A program made the translations under genes and the position numbers. The notes beneath the pieces were generated by a model. That model saw nothing but the letters and a program-made list of their open reading frames with translations. It was not told the origin of the DNA and ran no database searches. Below, piece after piece: positions 23,706 to 32,759 of a stretch of DNA of 64,000 bases. This DNA is from Azovibrio restrictus DSM 23866 (lineage in GTDB: Bacteria > Pseudomonadota > Gammaproteobacteria > Burkholderiales > Rhodocyclaceae): the NCBI RefSeq assembly GCF_000429665.1, contig NZ_AUCH01000014.1:98782-162781 (forward strand), read 5' to 3'. How positions within the stretch are numbered: position 1 is the first letter of the stretch; each line of letters begins with the position of its first letter.

Positions 23706-24560
23706 ATGCACAAGGGATGGGGCTGGAGGCTGCTGCTGGGACTCTTTGGGGGACTCTGCCTGTTTGGCTCCGGCATCCGTGCCGGGGAGGCGCCGCCCCT
23801 GCTGCTGGCCCAGCGCTACGAGGGCCAGGTGGATCCAGCCCTGTATTGGGTCAGCGAAAAATACGACGGGGTACGGGCCTACTGGGATGGACAGGTGCTC
23901 CGCTTTCGCAGCGGCAATCCGGTGCCGGCCCCGGCCTGGTTCCTGGCGGCTCTGCCGGAACATCCCCTGGATGGGGAGCTGTGGCTGGGCAGGGGGCGTT
24001 TCCAGGAGCTGGTGGGGCTGGTGCGCCGGGAACAGCCCGTGGATGCGGAGTGGCGCCAGGTGCGCTACATGCTTTTCGAGCTGCCCGGAGCGCCAGGCGG
24101 CTTCACGGAACGGCTGCAGGCCCTGGAACGCCTGGTGGCGGCTGCCGGACTGCCTTGGCTGCAGCTGGCGCCCCAGTTCCGGGTGGCCGGCCACGACGCC
24201 CTGATGCAGCAGCTGGAAACGGTGCTGGCTGATGGTGGCGAAGGCCTGATGCTGCACCTGGCGGAGGCGCCTTACCTGACGGGGCGCAGTCCGGTCCTGC
24301 TCAAGGTGACGCCGGAGCGGGAGGCGGAGGCCCTGGTCATCGCCCATGTGCCGGGCAAGGGGAGATTTCAGGGGCTGCTGGGGGCCCTGCGGGTGCGCAG
24401 CCCCGAGGGCAGGGAGTTCCGCATCGGCACGGGCTTCAGCCTGGAGGACAGACGGCAGCCCCCGGCACCGGGCAGCTGGGTGACCTACCGATACCGGGAA
24501 CTGACCCGGGCAGGGCTGCCCCGCTTTCCCCGTTATCTGCGGCCCTATCAGCCTCTTTAG
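23706..24560 (+). CDS. Exported ATP-dependent DNA ligase (short, minimal type)
   Basis: 284 residues. A signal peptide (hydrophobic 9-22, likely cleavage near Ala26) precedes a minimal ATP-dependent ligase. Nucleotidyltransferase motifs are visible in order: motif I EKYDGVR with catalytic Lys52, motif III DGELWLG, motif IIIa-like YMLFELP, motif IV EGLMLH and motif V LLKVTP. An OB-fold region follows to the end. This resembles the periplasmic ligases of Neisseria and Haemophilus, thought to act on incoming or extracellular DNA. ATG 23706 is chosen by the GGAGGGAGA ribosome site and by the signal peptide that starts there. It is divergent from rsxC. Confidence 0.87.
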   Translation: MHKGWGWRLLLGLFGGLCLFGSGIRAGEAPPLLLAQRYEGQVDPALYWVSEKYDGVRAYWDGQVLRFRSGNPVPAPAWFLAALPEHPLDGELWLGRGRFQELVGLVRREQPVDAEWRQVRYMLFELPGAPGGFTERLQALERLVAAAGLPWLQLAPQFRVAGHDALMQQLETVLADGGEGLMLHLAEAPYLTGRSPVLLKVTPEREAEALVIAHVPGKGRFQGLLGALRVRSPEGREFRIGTGFSLEDRRQPPAPGSWVTYRYRELTRAGLPRFPRYLRPYQPL

Positions 24561-24568
24561 CAGCCCCT

Positions 24569-25351
24569 CTAGCCGCCTCGTTGGCTGCCTGCCGCCAGGG
24601 GCCGCTGGTCCGCATGAGGCCAGGACCAGCCCAGGCGCGGTAGCAGTGCGGCAAAGTCCGGGGCCAAGGGCGCCTGGAGCGCCAGGGGGGCGCCGCTTTC
24701 AGGGTGCTGCAGGCTCATTTCCAGGCAGGCCAGGAGCAGGCGGTGACTGTCGAAATGCTGCTGGAAGAAGCGGTTGTGGATGCCCTTGCCGTGGGTGGCG
24801 TCGCCGATGATGGGGTGGGCCAGGTGCTTCATGTGGCGGCGCAGCTGGTGCCGCCGTCCGGTCAGGGGCTCCAGCTCCATCAGGGCGTAGCGGCTGGCCG
24901 GGTAGCGGTCCACCTGCACCGGCAGTTCCACCGTGTCCAGGCGCCGGAACCGGGTCAGGGCCGGCTGGGCGGCCTGGCTGCTCTCGGCGCCGCTCCACTC
25001 GTAGTCGTCCCGCTGGCGGCTGAGGGGATGGTCGATTTCCCCGGCCAGGGGCGGGTGGCCCCGGACCACGGCCAGATAGCGCTTGCGCACCAGGCCGGTT
25101 TCGAACTGGCGGCCCAGGTCCCGGGCGCTGGCCTCGTCCAGGGCAAACAGCAGTACGCCGGAGGTGCCCCGGTCCAGCCGGTGCGCCAGGTGCACCCGCT
25201 GGCCGATCTGGTCCCGTACCAGCTGCAGGGCAAAGCGGGTTTCGTGGCGGTCCAGGACGGTGCGGTGGGTGAGCAGGCCGGCGGGCTTGTGCACTGCCAC
25301 CAGCCATTTGTCCTGGTAGAGGATGTCCAGGGGGGCCGCAGCCTCGGACAT
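24569..25351 (-). CDS. truC: RNA pseudouridine synthase, TruC/RluA family
   Basis: 260 residues, RluA superfamily. The catalytic block HLAHRLDRGTSGVLLFAL holds the essential Asp. Other family blocks are VAVHKPAGLLTHR near the N-terminus and MELEPLTGRRHQLRRHMKHLAHPIIGDATHGKG, which is TruC-like (tRNA U65). There is no S4 domain. The ATG at 25351 overlaps the stop of the upstream lyase gene by one base. The open frame continues far upstream but is not family-like there. The TruC rather than RluC/D assignment rests on length and the GRRHQLRRHMKH stretch. Confidence 0.85.
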   Translation of the reverse strand: MSEAAAPLDILYQDKWLVAVHKPAGLLTHRTVLDRHETRFALQLVRDQIGQRVHLAHRLDRGTSGVLLFALDEASARDLGRQFETGLVRKRYLAVVRGHPPLAGEIDHPLSRQRDDYEWSGAESSQAAQPALTRFRRLDTVELPVQVDRYPASRYALMELEPLTGRRHQLRRHMKHLAHPIIGDATHGKGIHNRFFQQHFDSHRLLLACLEMSLQHPESGAPLALQAPLAPDFAALLPRLGWSWPHADQRPLAAGSQRGG

Positions 25352-26334
25352 CAGGAGAAGAAGCGCAGGCTGACCGGCTCGGGCAGTTCCATGCCGGTGG
25401 CCCGGGCCCGCTTGGTGAGTTCCCAGTAGTAGCGGTAGGAGGCCCGGTCGTGCAGCTTGCCGCCGTGCTGGATGGGGCCCCAGTCCGCGTCCTGGGCGGC
25501 GCAGAGGATTTCCCCGGCGGCCTCCACTTCGGAAAAGTCCGGACGCATGGCGGCGAGGATGGGCTGAATCTGGTTGGGATGGATGCTCCACATGCGCAGG
25601 TAACCGAATTCCTGCCGGGCCCGGCGGGCGTCCGCGTGGATGTAGTCCGTGTCTTTCAGCTCGGTGGTGACATTGTGGGCGGGCACCACGCCACAACCCA
25701 GGGCGGCCGCAGCGATCTCGCACTTGGCCCGGGCCACCAGGGGGTGTTCGAACTGGCCGGGGCTTTTCATGGCGCTGCCGGGGATGGCGCCGTGGTGGCC
25801 GGAAACGAAGTCCATGAGGCCGAAGTCCAGGCTTTCCACCCCGTCCAGGGCAGCGATTTCCCAGACTTCCCGCAGGGCTCCGTGGGTCTCGATCAGCACG
25901 TGCACAGGGATGTTGTGCTTCAGGCCATGGACCGCCTCGGTCTGGCGCAGCACCAGGATCTGCCGGCGCACGTCGTCGGCGCTGCGGGGCTTGGGCAGGG
26001 TGATGAAGGGCAGGCGGCTGCCGGCCTGGCCCACCAGGATCTCCAGGTCCTTTTCCCAATGGGGATGGGTGACGTCATGGATGCGGACGCCGACCCGGTT
26101 GAAACGGTTTTCCTCGCCCATGATCAGGGCGGCGCACATCTGCGCGTGTTCGGCCTCGGCGCCGGCATGGGCGCCGTCCTCGCAGTCGCAGGTGATGTCG
26201 AACACGGGCCCCATTTCCTGCTGCAGGGCCAGGGCCTTGGTGATCAGTTTTTCCGAGCCGGCGTAATGGTCCACGGCGGGGAGGATGGGGAAGGGCTTTT
26301 CACCGGCAAACAGCACGTCGTTGGGATGGCGCAT
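25351..26334 (-). CDS. HpcH/HpaI aldolase / citrate-lyase beta-like (CitE superfamily) protein
   Basis: 327 residues, TIM-barrel lyase of the CitE/malyl-CoA lyase superfamily. Visible motifs are the Mg2+-binding DCEDGAHAG, VGVRIHDVTHPHW (the Arg-containing strand), VLIETHGALREVWEIAAL with the second metal Glu, and LDFGLMDFVSGHHGAIPG. These proteins cleave or form C-C bonds in malyl-, methylmalyl- or citramalyl-CoA. The length and sequence suggest the group near L-malyl-CoA/beta-methylmalyl-CoA lyase, but the substrate is not determined. It is translationally coupled to the pseudouridine synthase and follows the FAD dehydrogenase gene by 35 bases. Confidence 0.82.
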   Translation of the reverse strand: MRHPNDVLFAGEKPFPILPAVDHYAGSEKLITKALALQQEMGPVFDITCDCEDGAHAGAEAEHAQMCAALIMGEENRFNRVGVRIHDVTHPHWEKDLEILVGQAGSRLPFITLPKPRSADDVRRQILVLRQTEAVHGLKHNIPVHVLIETHGALREVWEIAALDGVESLDFGLMDFVSGHHGAIPGSAMKSPGQFEHPLVARAKCEIAAAALGCGVVPAHNVTTELKDTDYIHADARRARQEFGYLRMWSIHPNQIQPILAAMRPDFSEVEAAGEILCAAQDADWGPIQHGGKLHDRASYRYYWELTKRARATGMELPEPVSLRFFS

Positions 26335-26369
26335 GATGCGAACCTCGCAAAGTGAAGGACGATGGAATT

Positions 26370-28019
26370 CTAATCCGCCTTGCGGGCGGGCAGCGGTGGC
26401 AGACCGTTCATGGCGAGGGCCACGGCTTCGGCCATCTTGATGCCGTCCACCCCGGCGGAGAGGATGCCGCCCGCGTAGCCGGCACCCTCGCCAGCCGGGT
26501 ACAGGCCCCGGGTGTTGATGCTCTGCAGGTCGTCCGGCTTGCGCTTGATGCGCACCGGCGAGGAAGTGCGGGTTTCCACCCCGGTCATCAGGGCGTCGGC
26601 CATGTCGTAACCACGGATCTGGCGGCCGAAGGCGGGCAGGGCTTCGCGGATGGCCTGGACCACGAAATCCGGCAGGCAGAGGGACAGGTCCGTCAGGTGT
26701 ACCCCCGGCTGGTAGGAGGGCTGGACGCTGCCCAGGGCGGTGGAGGGCCGCCCGGCCAGGAAGTCGCCCACCCGCTGGGCCGGAGCCTGGTAGGTGCCGC
26801 CGCCGGCGGCGAAGGCTTGTGATTCCCAGTGGCGCTGGAACTCGATGCCGGCCAGGGGATGGCCGGGGAAGTCCGTTTCCGGCGACACATCCACCACCAG
26901 GCCGCTGTTGGCATTGCGCTCGGCGCGGGAATACTGGCTCATGCCGTTGGTCACCACCCGGCCGGGCTCGGAGGTCGCCGCCACTACCTGGCCCCCGGGG
27001 CACATGCAGAAGCTGTAGGCGGTGCGGCCGTTCCTGGCGTGATGCACCAGCTTGTAGTCGGCAGCGCCCAGGAGCGGGTGGCCGGCAAAGGGGCCAAAGC
27101 GGGCCTTGTCGATCAGGGTCTGGGGGTGTTCGATGCGCACCCCGATGGAGAAGGGCTTGGCCTCCATGTAGACGCCCTTTTCATGGAGCATCTGGAAGGT
27201 ATCCCGGGCGCTGTGGCCCACGGCCAGGACCACGTGTTCGCTGTGCAGGGTCTCGCCGCTGGCCAGGCGTACGCCCTTGACCTGGCGCTGGCCGGCGGCA
27301 TCGGTGTCGATCAGCACTTCTTCCACCCGGCTTTCGAAGCGGATCTCGGCGCCCAGGGCGAGCATGGTGGCGCGCATGGCTTCCACCATCTTCACCAGGC
27401 GGAAGGTGCCGATGTGGGGCTTGCTGATGAAGAGGATTTCCTCCGGGGCCCCGGCCTGGACGAACTCCTCCAGCACCTTGCGGCCCAGGTGGCGCGGGTC
27501 CTTGATCTGGCTGTAGAGCTTGCCGTCCGAGAAGGTGCCGGCGCCGCCCTCGCCGAACTGGACGTTGGAATCCGGGTTGAGCTGACCCTGGCGCCACAGG
27601 CCCCAGGTGTCCTTGGTGCGTTCCCGGACGATCTTCCCCCGTTCCAGGATGATGGGCTTGAACCCCATCTGGGCCAGCACCAGGCCGGCAAAGAGGCCGC
27701 AGGGGCCGGTGCCGATCACGATAGGGCGGCGCTGTTCATCGGCTGCGGCCCGGGTGACGAAACGGTAGGTGGTGTCCGGGGCCGGGCCGATATGGCGGTC
27801 GCCCGCATGGCGCTGGAGCAGGGCCGCTTCGTCGCGGACCTCCACGTCCAGGCTGTAGATGAAGAAGATGTGGGTGGACTTGCGCGCATCGTAGGCCCGC
27901 CGGAACACCCGGCAGGAGAGCAGCTCTTCCGCGTCGATGCCGAGCCGTTCCAGAACGGCGGCCCTGAGCTCGCTTTCGGGGTGGTCCAGGGGAAGCTTGA
28001 CTTCGGTGAGGCGCAGCAT
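26370..28019 (-). CDS. FAD-dependent dehydrogenase, COG2509 family
   Basis: 549 residues. The N-terminal domain of about 95 residues (RLTEVKLPLDHPESELRAAV...) is typical of this family. A dinucleotide-binding motif VIGTGPCGLFAGLVLAQMG follows at about 100, then ERGKIVRERTKDTWGLWR, and the FGEGGAGTFSDGKLYSQIKD block that defines the group. The C-terminal end has YPAGEGAGYAGGILSAGVDGIKMAEAVA, the second flavin contact. Reaction and substrate are unknown. A terminator lies upstream at 28086-28116, so it is transcribed separately from mdh. Confidence 0.82.
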   Translation of the reverse strand: MLRLTEVKLPLDHPESELRAAVLERLGIDAEELLSCRVFRRAYDARKSTHIFFIYSLDVEVRDEAALLQRHAGDRHIGPAPDTTYRFVTRAAADEQRRPIVIGTGPCGLFAGLVLAQMGFKPIILERGKIVRERTKDTWGLWRQGQLNPDSNVQFGEGGAGTFSDGKLYSQIKDPRHLGRKVLEEFVQAGAPEEILFISKPHIGTFRLVKMVEAMRATMLALGAEIRFESRVEEVLIDTDAAGQRQVKGVRLASGETLHSEHVVLAVGHSARDTFQMLHEKGVYMEAKPFSIGVRIEHPQTLIDKARFGPFAGHPLLGAADYKLVHHARNGRTAYSFCMCPGGQVVAATSEPGRVVTNGMSQYSRAERNANSGLVVDVSPETDFPGHPLAGIEFQRHWESQAFAAGGGTYQAPAQRVGDFLAGRPSTALGSVQPSYQPGVHLTDLSLCLPDFVVQAIREALPAFGRQIRGYDMADALMTGVETRTSSPVRIKRKPDDLQSINTRGLYPAGEGAGYAGGILSAGVDGIKMAEAVALAMNGLPPLPARKAD

Positions 28020-28085
28020 GGGGAAATCCGTGATTTTTCGGGGGGCGCCTATTCTACGTCAGGCGCCGGGGGAAACAGGCAGCAT

Positions 28086-28116
28086 GAAAAAAGCCGCAGC
28101 ACAGGCTGCGGCTTTT
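28086..28116 (-). terminator. Intrinsic terminator of mdh
   Basis: Perfect 12-bp arms (AAAAGCCGCAGC at 28089-28100 and its complement at 28105-28116) around ACAG. On the minus strand the stem ends in a run of six T. It lies 20 bases after the mdh stop. Confidence 0.92.
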
Positions 28117-28135
28117 CGGGGAAGCAGTGGCAGGC

Positions 28136-29131
28136 TTACTTCAGCATGTCGGCCACGGCGGCGCGCTCGTCTTCCAGTTCCTTCAGGGTGATGGCGATCT
28201 TGCCCTTGGAGTATTCATCGATCTCCAGGCCCTTGATCAGGGTGAAGGTGCCGTTCTTGCACTCGCAGGGCAGGCCGAACACCAGGCCTTCGGGGATGCC
28301 ATAGCCATTGTCGGCGGGGGCGGGGATGCCCATGGTCACCCATTCGGAGGAACCCAGCACCCAGTCGCGGATGTGGTCGATGGCGGCGTTGGCAGCGGAA
28401 GCGGCGGAGGACAGGCCCCGGGCGTCGATGATGGCGGCACCACGCTTGCCCACGGTGGGCAGGAACACGTCGTTGTTCCAGGCTGCGTCATTGATGATGG
28501 CCTTGACGTTGTCGCCGTTGGAGGTCACGAAGCGGTAGTCGGCGTACATGGAGGGGGAGTGATTGCCCCACACCACCAGCTGCTTCAGGGAGGACACGGG
28601 GCGGCCGGACTTCTGGGCCAGCTGGGTCAGGGCCCGGTTGTGGTCCAGGCGCAGCATGCCGTGGTAGTTGTTGGGGTTGGTGCGGCCCACCTTGATGGCG
28701 GCAGCGCGGGCGATGTAGGCGTTGGTGTTGCAGGGGTTGCCCACCACCAGGACCTTCACGTCTTCCTTGGCGTTTTCGGCGATGGCCTTGCCCTGGACGG
28801 TGAAGATGGCGCCGTTGGCCTGCAGCAGGTCAGCGCGTTCCATGCCGGGGCCGCGGGGACGGGCACCCACCAGCAGGCAGACGTCGGCGTCCTTGAAGGC
28901 CACGTTGGGATCGTCGGTGGCGATCATGCCGGCCAGCAGGGGGAAGGCGCAGTCGTCCAGTTCCATCATGACGCCCTGCACGGCCTTCTGGGCCTGGGGC
29001 AGGTCGAGGAGTTGCAGGATGACCGGCTGGTCTTTACCCAGCATTTCGCCGGAAGCAATACGGAACAGCAGGCTGTAGCCGATTTGGCCGGCGGCACCGG
29101 TCACAGCAACGCGCATGGGGGCTTTGGACAT
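28136..29131 (-). CDS. mdh: Malate dehydrogenase
   Basis: 331 residues, cytosolic-type NAD-dependent malate dehydrogenase converting malate to oxaloacetate. The NAD motif [19 protein letters not shown] begins at about residue 10. Substrate-binding Arg residues are in [31 protein letters not shown] and the active-site [14 protein letters not shown] (catalytic His) are intact. The AGGAGTAAGTTAC ribosome region precedes the ATG. It is divergent from the GntR regulator and linked by position to the TCA gene block. Confidence 0.96.
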   Translation of the reverse strand: MSKAPMRVAVTGAAGQIGYSLLFRIASGEMLGKDQPVILQLLDLPQAQKAVQGVMMELDDCAFPLLAGMIATDDPNVAFKDADVCLLVGARPRGPGMERADLLQANGAIFTVQGKAIAENAKEDVKVLVVGNPCNTNAYIARAAAIKVGRTNPNNYHGMLRLDHNRALTQLAQKSGRPVSSLKQLVVWGNHSPSMYADYRFVTSNGDNVKAIINDAAWNNDVFLPTVGKRGAAIIDARGLSSAASAANAAIDHIRDWVLGSSEWVTMGIPAPADNGYGIPEGLVFGLPCECKNGTFTLIKGLEIDEYSKGKIAITLKELEDERAAVADMLK

Positions 29132-29232
29132 GTAACTTACTCCTGTAGTAAGGACTTGATTTGTTCGGATGATCCCCGGGGGATCGCAGCTGCGCCGGGC
29201 GGGCTCGGAGGCGCTGGCGGCACAAGCGGATT

Positions 29233-29261
29233 ATGGTAGGAGTTAGCCCCGGCAGTGTCAA
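29233..29261 (-). promoter_or_regulatory. Sigma-70-type promoter of mdh
   Basis: The minus strand has -35 TTGACA (29256-29261, consensus), a 17-base spacer, and -10 TACCAT (29233-29238; four of six matches). The predicted start gives a leader of about 100 bases to the mdh ATG. Confidence 0.55.
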
Positions 29262-29273
29262 TGTGTGATTAGA

Positions 29274-29289
29274 TGTCTTATATAAGATA
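29274..29289. promoter_or_regulatory. Palindrome, likely GntR-family operator
   Basis: TGTCTTATATAAGATA contains a perfect 12-base palindrome (TCTTATATAAGA). It lies about 13 bp upstream of the mdh -35 box and 45-60 bp before the divergent gntR start. HutC/UTRA-type GntR proteins bind palindromes of this size, often in their own promoters. Binding by the neighbouring regulator is inference. Confidence 0.55.
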
Positions 29290-29334
29290 GCAATAATTGG
29301 ACGGCGCCCCGGAATTGTGTTGAAATCGCGGCCC

Positions 29335-30108
29335 ATGTCCCGTCCCCCCCTCAAGCCCTCGAACCGCGCACCGATCCGTCAGGCCGCCATTTCGCCGACG
29401 TTCAGCCCCCTTTACCGGCAGATCAAGGAGCTGATGGTGCGGGCCCTGGGCGCTGGCGAGTGGGCGCCGGGGGCTGCCATTCCCAGCGAGTCCGAGCTGG
29501 CGGTGCGCTTTGGCGTCAGCCAGGGCACCGTGCGCAAGGCCATCGACGAGATGGCGGCCGAGAACCTGCTGGTGCGGCGCCAGGGCAAGGGGACCTTCGT
29601 GGCCTCCCACAACGACCCCCGTTCCTTCTACCGTTTCCTGCGCCTCACCCCCGACGATGGCGCCGTGCGCCAGGCCCGCAGCGAGCCCCTGTCCTGCCGT
29701 AATGCGGCGGCCACCGATACGGTGGCCCGGGTGCTGCAGCTCCAGGTGGGGGATCCGGTGGTGGTGCTGGAGCGTCTGCTCCGGTTCGACGGGGATCCTG
29801 TGGTGCTGGATGAAATCATCCTGCCGGCCGACATCTTCGGCACCCTCACTCTGGACATGCTCAAGCATGCGGACCGTTCCCTCTACAGCGTTTTCGAGAG
29901 CCAGTTTGCCGTGCGCATGATCCGGGCCGAAGAGCGGCTGCGGGCGGTGGCGGCCGATGCCCAGGTGGCTTCGCTGCTGGGGGTGGCGGAAGGTGATCCC
30001 TTGCTGCTGGTGGAGCGGGTGACTTACACCTACGGTGATCGTCCGGTGGAGTGGCGGCGTGGCCGCTACGCCACAGGCCATTACCATTATTTCAATGAGC
30101 TCAGTTAG
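29335..30108 (+). CDS. GntR-family transcriptional regulator with UTRA ligand domain
   Basis: 257 residues. The N-terminal winged helix (about 25-95) shows PLYRQIKELMVRAL, IPSESELAVRFGVSQGTVRKAIDEMAAENLLVRRQGKGTFVA. A UTRA ligand-binding domain (about 110-250) follows, with VVVLERLLRFDGDPVVLDEI and the closing RYATGHYHYFNEL, placing it in the HutC subfamily. It lies between mdh and sdhCDAB, so a TCA intermediate or related acid is a likely ligand. The start is uncertain: ATG 29335 is used; GTG 29317 in frame would add six residues, and neither has a strong ribosome site. Confidence 0.88.
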   Translation: MSRPPLKPSNRAPIRQAAISPTFSPLYRQIKELMVRALGAGEWAPGAAIPSESELAVRFGVSQGTVRKAIDEMAAENLLVRRQGKGTFVASHNDPRSFYRFLRLTPDDGAVRQARSEPLSCRNAAATDTVARVLQLQVGDPVVVLERLLRFDGDPVVLDEIILPADIFGTLTLDMLKHADRSLYSVFESQFAVRMIRAEERLRAVAADAQVASLLGVAEGDPLLLVERVTYTYGDRPVEWRRGRYATGHYHYFNELS

Positions 30109-30152
30109 GCCTGGAGAGCGATATGGGCGCTACAGTGCCGGTGCTTTGAATG

Positions 30153-30181
30153 TATAATTATGGCTCTTTTTTGTACCACTT
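30153..30181 (+). promoter_or_regulatory. Probable sdh promoter -10 and leader element
   Basis: A perfect TATAAT (30153-30158) lies in the 118-bp gap before sdhC; no good -35 is seen at the right spacing. Fourteen bases downstream, TGTACCACTT (30172-30181) is repeated exactly upstream of gltA at 33764-33773. The -10 is plausible; the shared element's role is unknown. Confidence 0.45.
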
Positions 30182-30226
30182 CGCGCGGGTTTTCCGCGTC
30201 TTCCCCAATCTCCTAGGATGACGTTC

Positions 30227-30619
30227 ATGGCAGAGATGAGCATCAAGAAACAGCGTCCAAAAAACCTGGACCTTACCAGTATCAGATTGCCCCTTCCGGG
30301 CAAGGTATCCATTCTTCACCGCGTCAGCGGCGCCGGCATTTTCCTCATGTTGCCCCTGCTGCTCTGGATTTTCCAGGCCAGCGTGACTTCCCCCGAGAGC
30401 TTTGAGGCCTTCAAGGCCGTGGCCAGCCATCCCCTGGCCAAGCTGATCCTGGCGGGCCTGATCTGGGCTTACATGCATCACTTCTGTGCCGGTATCCGTT
30501 TCCTGCTCCTGGATGTGCACGTGGGCGTCGAGCTGCAATCCGCGCGTCAATCCGCTGCTGTCGTTCTCGCCGTGAGCCTGGTGCTGACTGCTGTTCTGTG
30601 GGGGGTTCTCCTGTGGTAA
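30227..30619 (+). CDS. sdhC: Succinate dehydrogenase cytochrome b556 subunit
   Basis: 130 residues, membrane anchor that binds haem b and quinone for complex II. The N-terminus RPKNLDLTSIRLPLPGKVSILHRVSG is the family signature; Ser in HRVSG lines the quinone site. Three membrane helices lie at about 30-50, 68-90 and 108-128. The haem ligand His is in YMHHFCAGIRFLLLD. ATG 30227 is preferred (AGGATG eight bases upstream); ATG 30218 and 30236 are also in frame. First gene of sdhCDAB. Confidence 0.93.
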   Translation: MAEMSIKKQRPKNLDLTSIRLPLPGKVSILHRVSGAGIFLMLPLLLWIFQASVTSPESFEAFKAVASHPLAKLILAGLIWAYMHHFCAGIRFLLLDVHVGVELQSARQSAAVVLAVSLVLTAVLWGVLLW

Positions 30620-30960
30620 ATCGTATCGTTGTCGGGGCCCATTACGGCCTCAAGGACTGGATCGCCCAGCGGGCTACCGCCGTGGTGATGGCCGTTTATA
30701 CTGCCCTGATCGTGGCGGTGATCCTGGTGGCGCGGCCCGCCGATTTCGAAGCCTGGCGCGCCATCTTCGCCCACGGTTTCATCAAGTTCGCCTCTTTCCT
30801 GTTTGCGCTCAGCCTGTTCTATCACGCCTGGATCGGCATGCGTGACCTGTGGATGGATTACATCAAGCCCACGGGTCTGCGTCTGGCCCTGCATGTGCTG
30901 ACCATCCTGGCCCTGGTGGGTTACGCCGGCTGGGCTGCTTCGATTCTCTGGAGACTGTAA
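30613..30960 (+). CDS. sdhD: Succinate dehydrogenase membrane anchor subunit
   Basis: About 115 residues with three membrane helices. The family's YGLKDWIAQRATAVVMAVY start and the haem/quinone region FYHAWIGMRDLWMDYIKP are visible. The start is most likely GTG 30613, which overlaps the end of sdhC; GTG 30598 in frame is possible. It pairs with SdhC to anchor the SdhAB catalytic dimer. Confidence 0.9.
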   Translation: MVNRIVVGAHYGLKDWIAQRATAVVMAVYTALIVAVILVARPADFEAWRAIFAHGFIKFASFLFALSLFYHAWIGMRDLWMDYIKPTGLRLALHVLTILALVGYAGWAASILWRL

Positions 30961-30962
30961 GC

Positions 30963-32747
30963 GTGAATATTCCTGTCCTCAAGTTTGACGCGGTGATCGT
31001 GGGTGCCGGTGGCGCCGGCCTGCGTTCCGCCATTCAATTGTCCGAAGCCGGCCTGAAGACCGCCGTGCTCTCCAAGGTTTTCCCCACCCGCTCCCATACC
31101 GTGGCTGCCCAGGGTGGCGTGGCCGCCTCCCTCGGCAACTCCGAGGAAGATCATTGGCGCTGGCACATGTACGATACCGTCAAGGGTTCCGACTGGCTCG
31201 GCGACCAGGACGCCATCGAGTTCATGTGCAAGAAGGCCGTGGAAGTGGTGGTCGAGCTCGAACACTACGGCATGCCCTTCGACCGTACCGACAACGGCAA
31301 GATCTATCAGCGCCCCTTCGGCGGCCACATGTCCAACTTCGGCGAGAAGCCCGTGCGCCGTTCCTGTGCTGCTGCTGACCGTACCGGTCACGCCATGCTG
31401 CACGCCATGTACCAGCGCAACGTCAAGGCCAACACCCAGTTCTTCGTGGAATGGATGGCCCTGGACCTGATCCGTGACAGCGAAGGCCATGTGGTCGGCG
31501 TTACCGCCATGGAAATGGAAACCGGCCAGGTGGTGATCTTCCACACCCGTGCCACCATCTTCGCCACCGGCGGTGCCGGTCGCATCTTCCATTCTTCCAC
31601 CAATGCCTTCATCAACACCGGTGACGGCCTGGGTATGGCTGCCCGCGCCGGCATCCCCCTGGAAGACATGGAATTCTGGCAGTTCCACCCCACCGGCGTG
31701 GCCGGTGCCGGCGTGCTGATTACCGAAGGCGTGCGCGGCGAAGGCGGCATCCTGCGGAACAACAGCAAGGAACGCTTCATGGAGCGCTACGCGCCCAACG
31801 CCAAGGACCTGGCTTCCCGTGACGTGGTGTCCCGCGCCATGGCCACCGAGATCAAGGAAGGTCGCGGCTGCGGTCCCAACAAGGACTACGTGCTGCTGGA
31901 CATCACCCACCTGGATCCGGCCACCATCATGAAGCGCCTGCCCGGCATCCGGGAAATCTCCATCCAGTTCGCCGGTGTGGACCCCATCAAGGAACCGATC
32001 CCGGTCGTGCCCACCTGCCATTACCAGATGGGCGGCATCCCCACCAACTACGCCGGCCGCGTCATCGTGCCCGACAACGGCAGCTTCGACAACGTGGTGC
32101 CCGGCTTCTATGCCGCCGGTGAGTGCGCCTGCGCCTCCGTACACGGGGCCAACCGCCTGGGGACCAACTCCCTCCTGGATCTGCTGGTGTTCGGCAAGTC
32201 CGCAGGCGACTCCGCCGTGGAAGACCTCAAGAACGGCAAGGCCCATCGTGACCTGCCCGCCAATGCGGCCGACTACTCCCTGTCCCGCGTGGCCGCCATC
32301 GACAGCCGCAAGGGTGGCTCCAGCGTCGCGGAAGCCCGTCTGGCCATTCAGCGCACCATGCAGGATCACGCCGGTGTGTTCCGCTTCAATGACATGCTGA
32401 AGAAGGGCGCTGCCCAGATTCTCGAAGTCGAGAAGCAGGTCCTGAACCTGGAAATCAAGGACAAGTCCCAGGTCTGGAACACCGCCCGGATGGAAGCCCT
32501 GGAAACCGAGAACCTGATCGAAGTGGCCAAGGCCACCATGATCTCCGCCGAGGCCCGCAAGGAGTCCCGTGGCGCCCACGTGCGCGACGACGCGCCGGAT
32601 ACCCCGGAATTCCCCAATGGCCGTAACGACAAGGAATGGCTGAAGCACACCATCTGGCATCGTGACGGCAACAAGATCGAATACAAGCCGGTCAATCTCA
32701 ACCCGCTCACGGTTGAGACGGTCGCCCTCAAGACCCGGTCGTACTAA
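30963..32747 (+). CDS. sdhA: Succinate dehydrogenase flavoprotein subunit
   Basis: 594 residues, oxidises succinate to fumarate. FAD motif VIVGAGGAGLRSAIQLSEAG, the flavinylation region SHTVAAQGGVAASLGN (His covalently binds FAD), the active-site blocks EFWQFHPTG and RGEGGILRN, and HGANRLGTNSLLDLLVFGK are all intact. The start is GTG 30963, two bases after the sdhD stop, because the flavin fold begins right after it; an open frame back to 30849 overlaps sdhD. Confidence 0.96.
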   Translation: MNIPVLKFDAVIVGAGGAGLRSAIQLSEAGLKTAVLSKVFPTRSHTVAAQGGVAASLGNSEEDHWRWHMYDTVKGSDWLGDQDAIEFMCKKAVEVVVELEHYGMPFDRTDNGKIYQRPFGGHMSNFGEKPVRRSCAAADRTGHAMLHAMYQRNVKANTQFFVEWMALDLIRDSEGHVVGVTAMEMETGQVVIFHTRATIFATGGAGRIFHSSTNAFINTGDGLGMAARAGIPLEDMEFWQFHPTGVAGAGVLITEGVRGEGGILRNNSKERFMERYAPNAKDLASRDVVSRAMATEIKEGRGCGPNKDYVLLDITHLDPATIMKRLPGIREISIQFAGVDPIKEPIPVVPTCHYQMGGIPTNYAGRVIVPDNGSFDNVVPGFYAAGECACASVHGANRLGTNSLLDLLVFGKSAGDSAVEDLKNGKAHRDLPANAADYSLSRVAAIDSRKGGSSVAEARLAIQRTMQDHAGVFRFNDMLKKGAAQILEVEKQVLNLEIKDKSQVWNTARMEALETENLIEVAKATMISAEARKESRGAHVRDDAPDTPEFPNGRNDKEWLKHTIWHRDGNKIEYKPVNLNPLTVETVALKTRSY

Positions 32748-32759
32748 TTGGAGTCCAGC

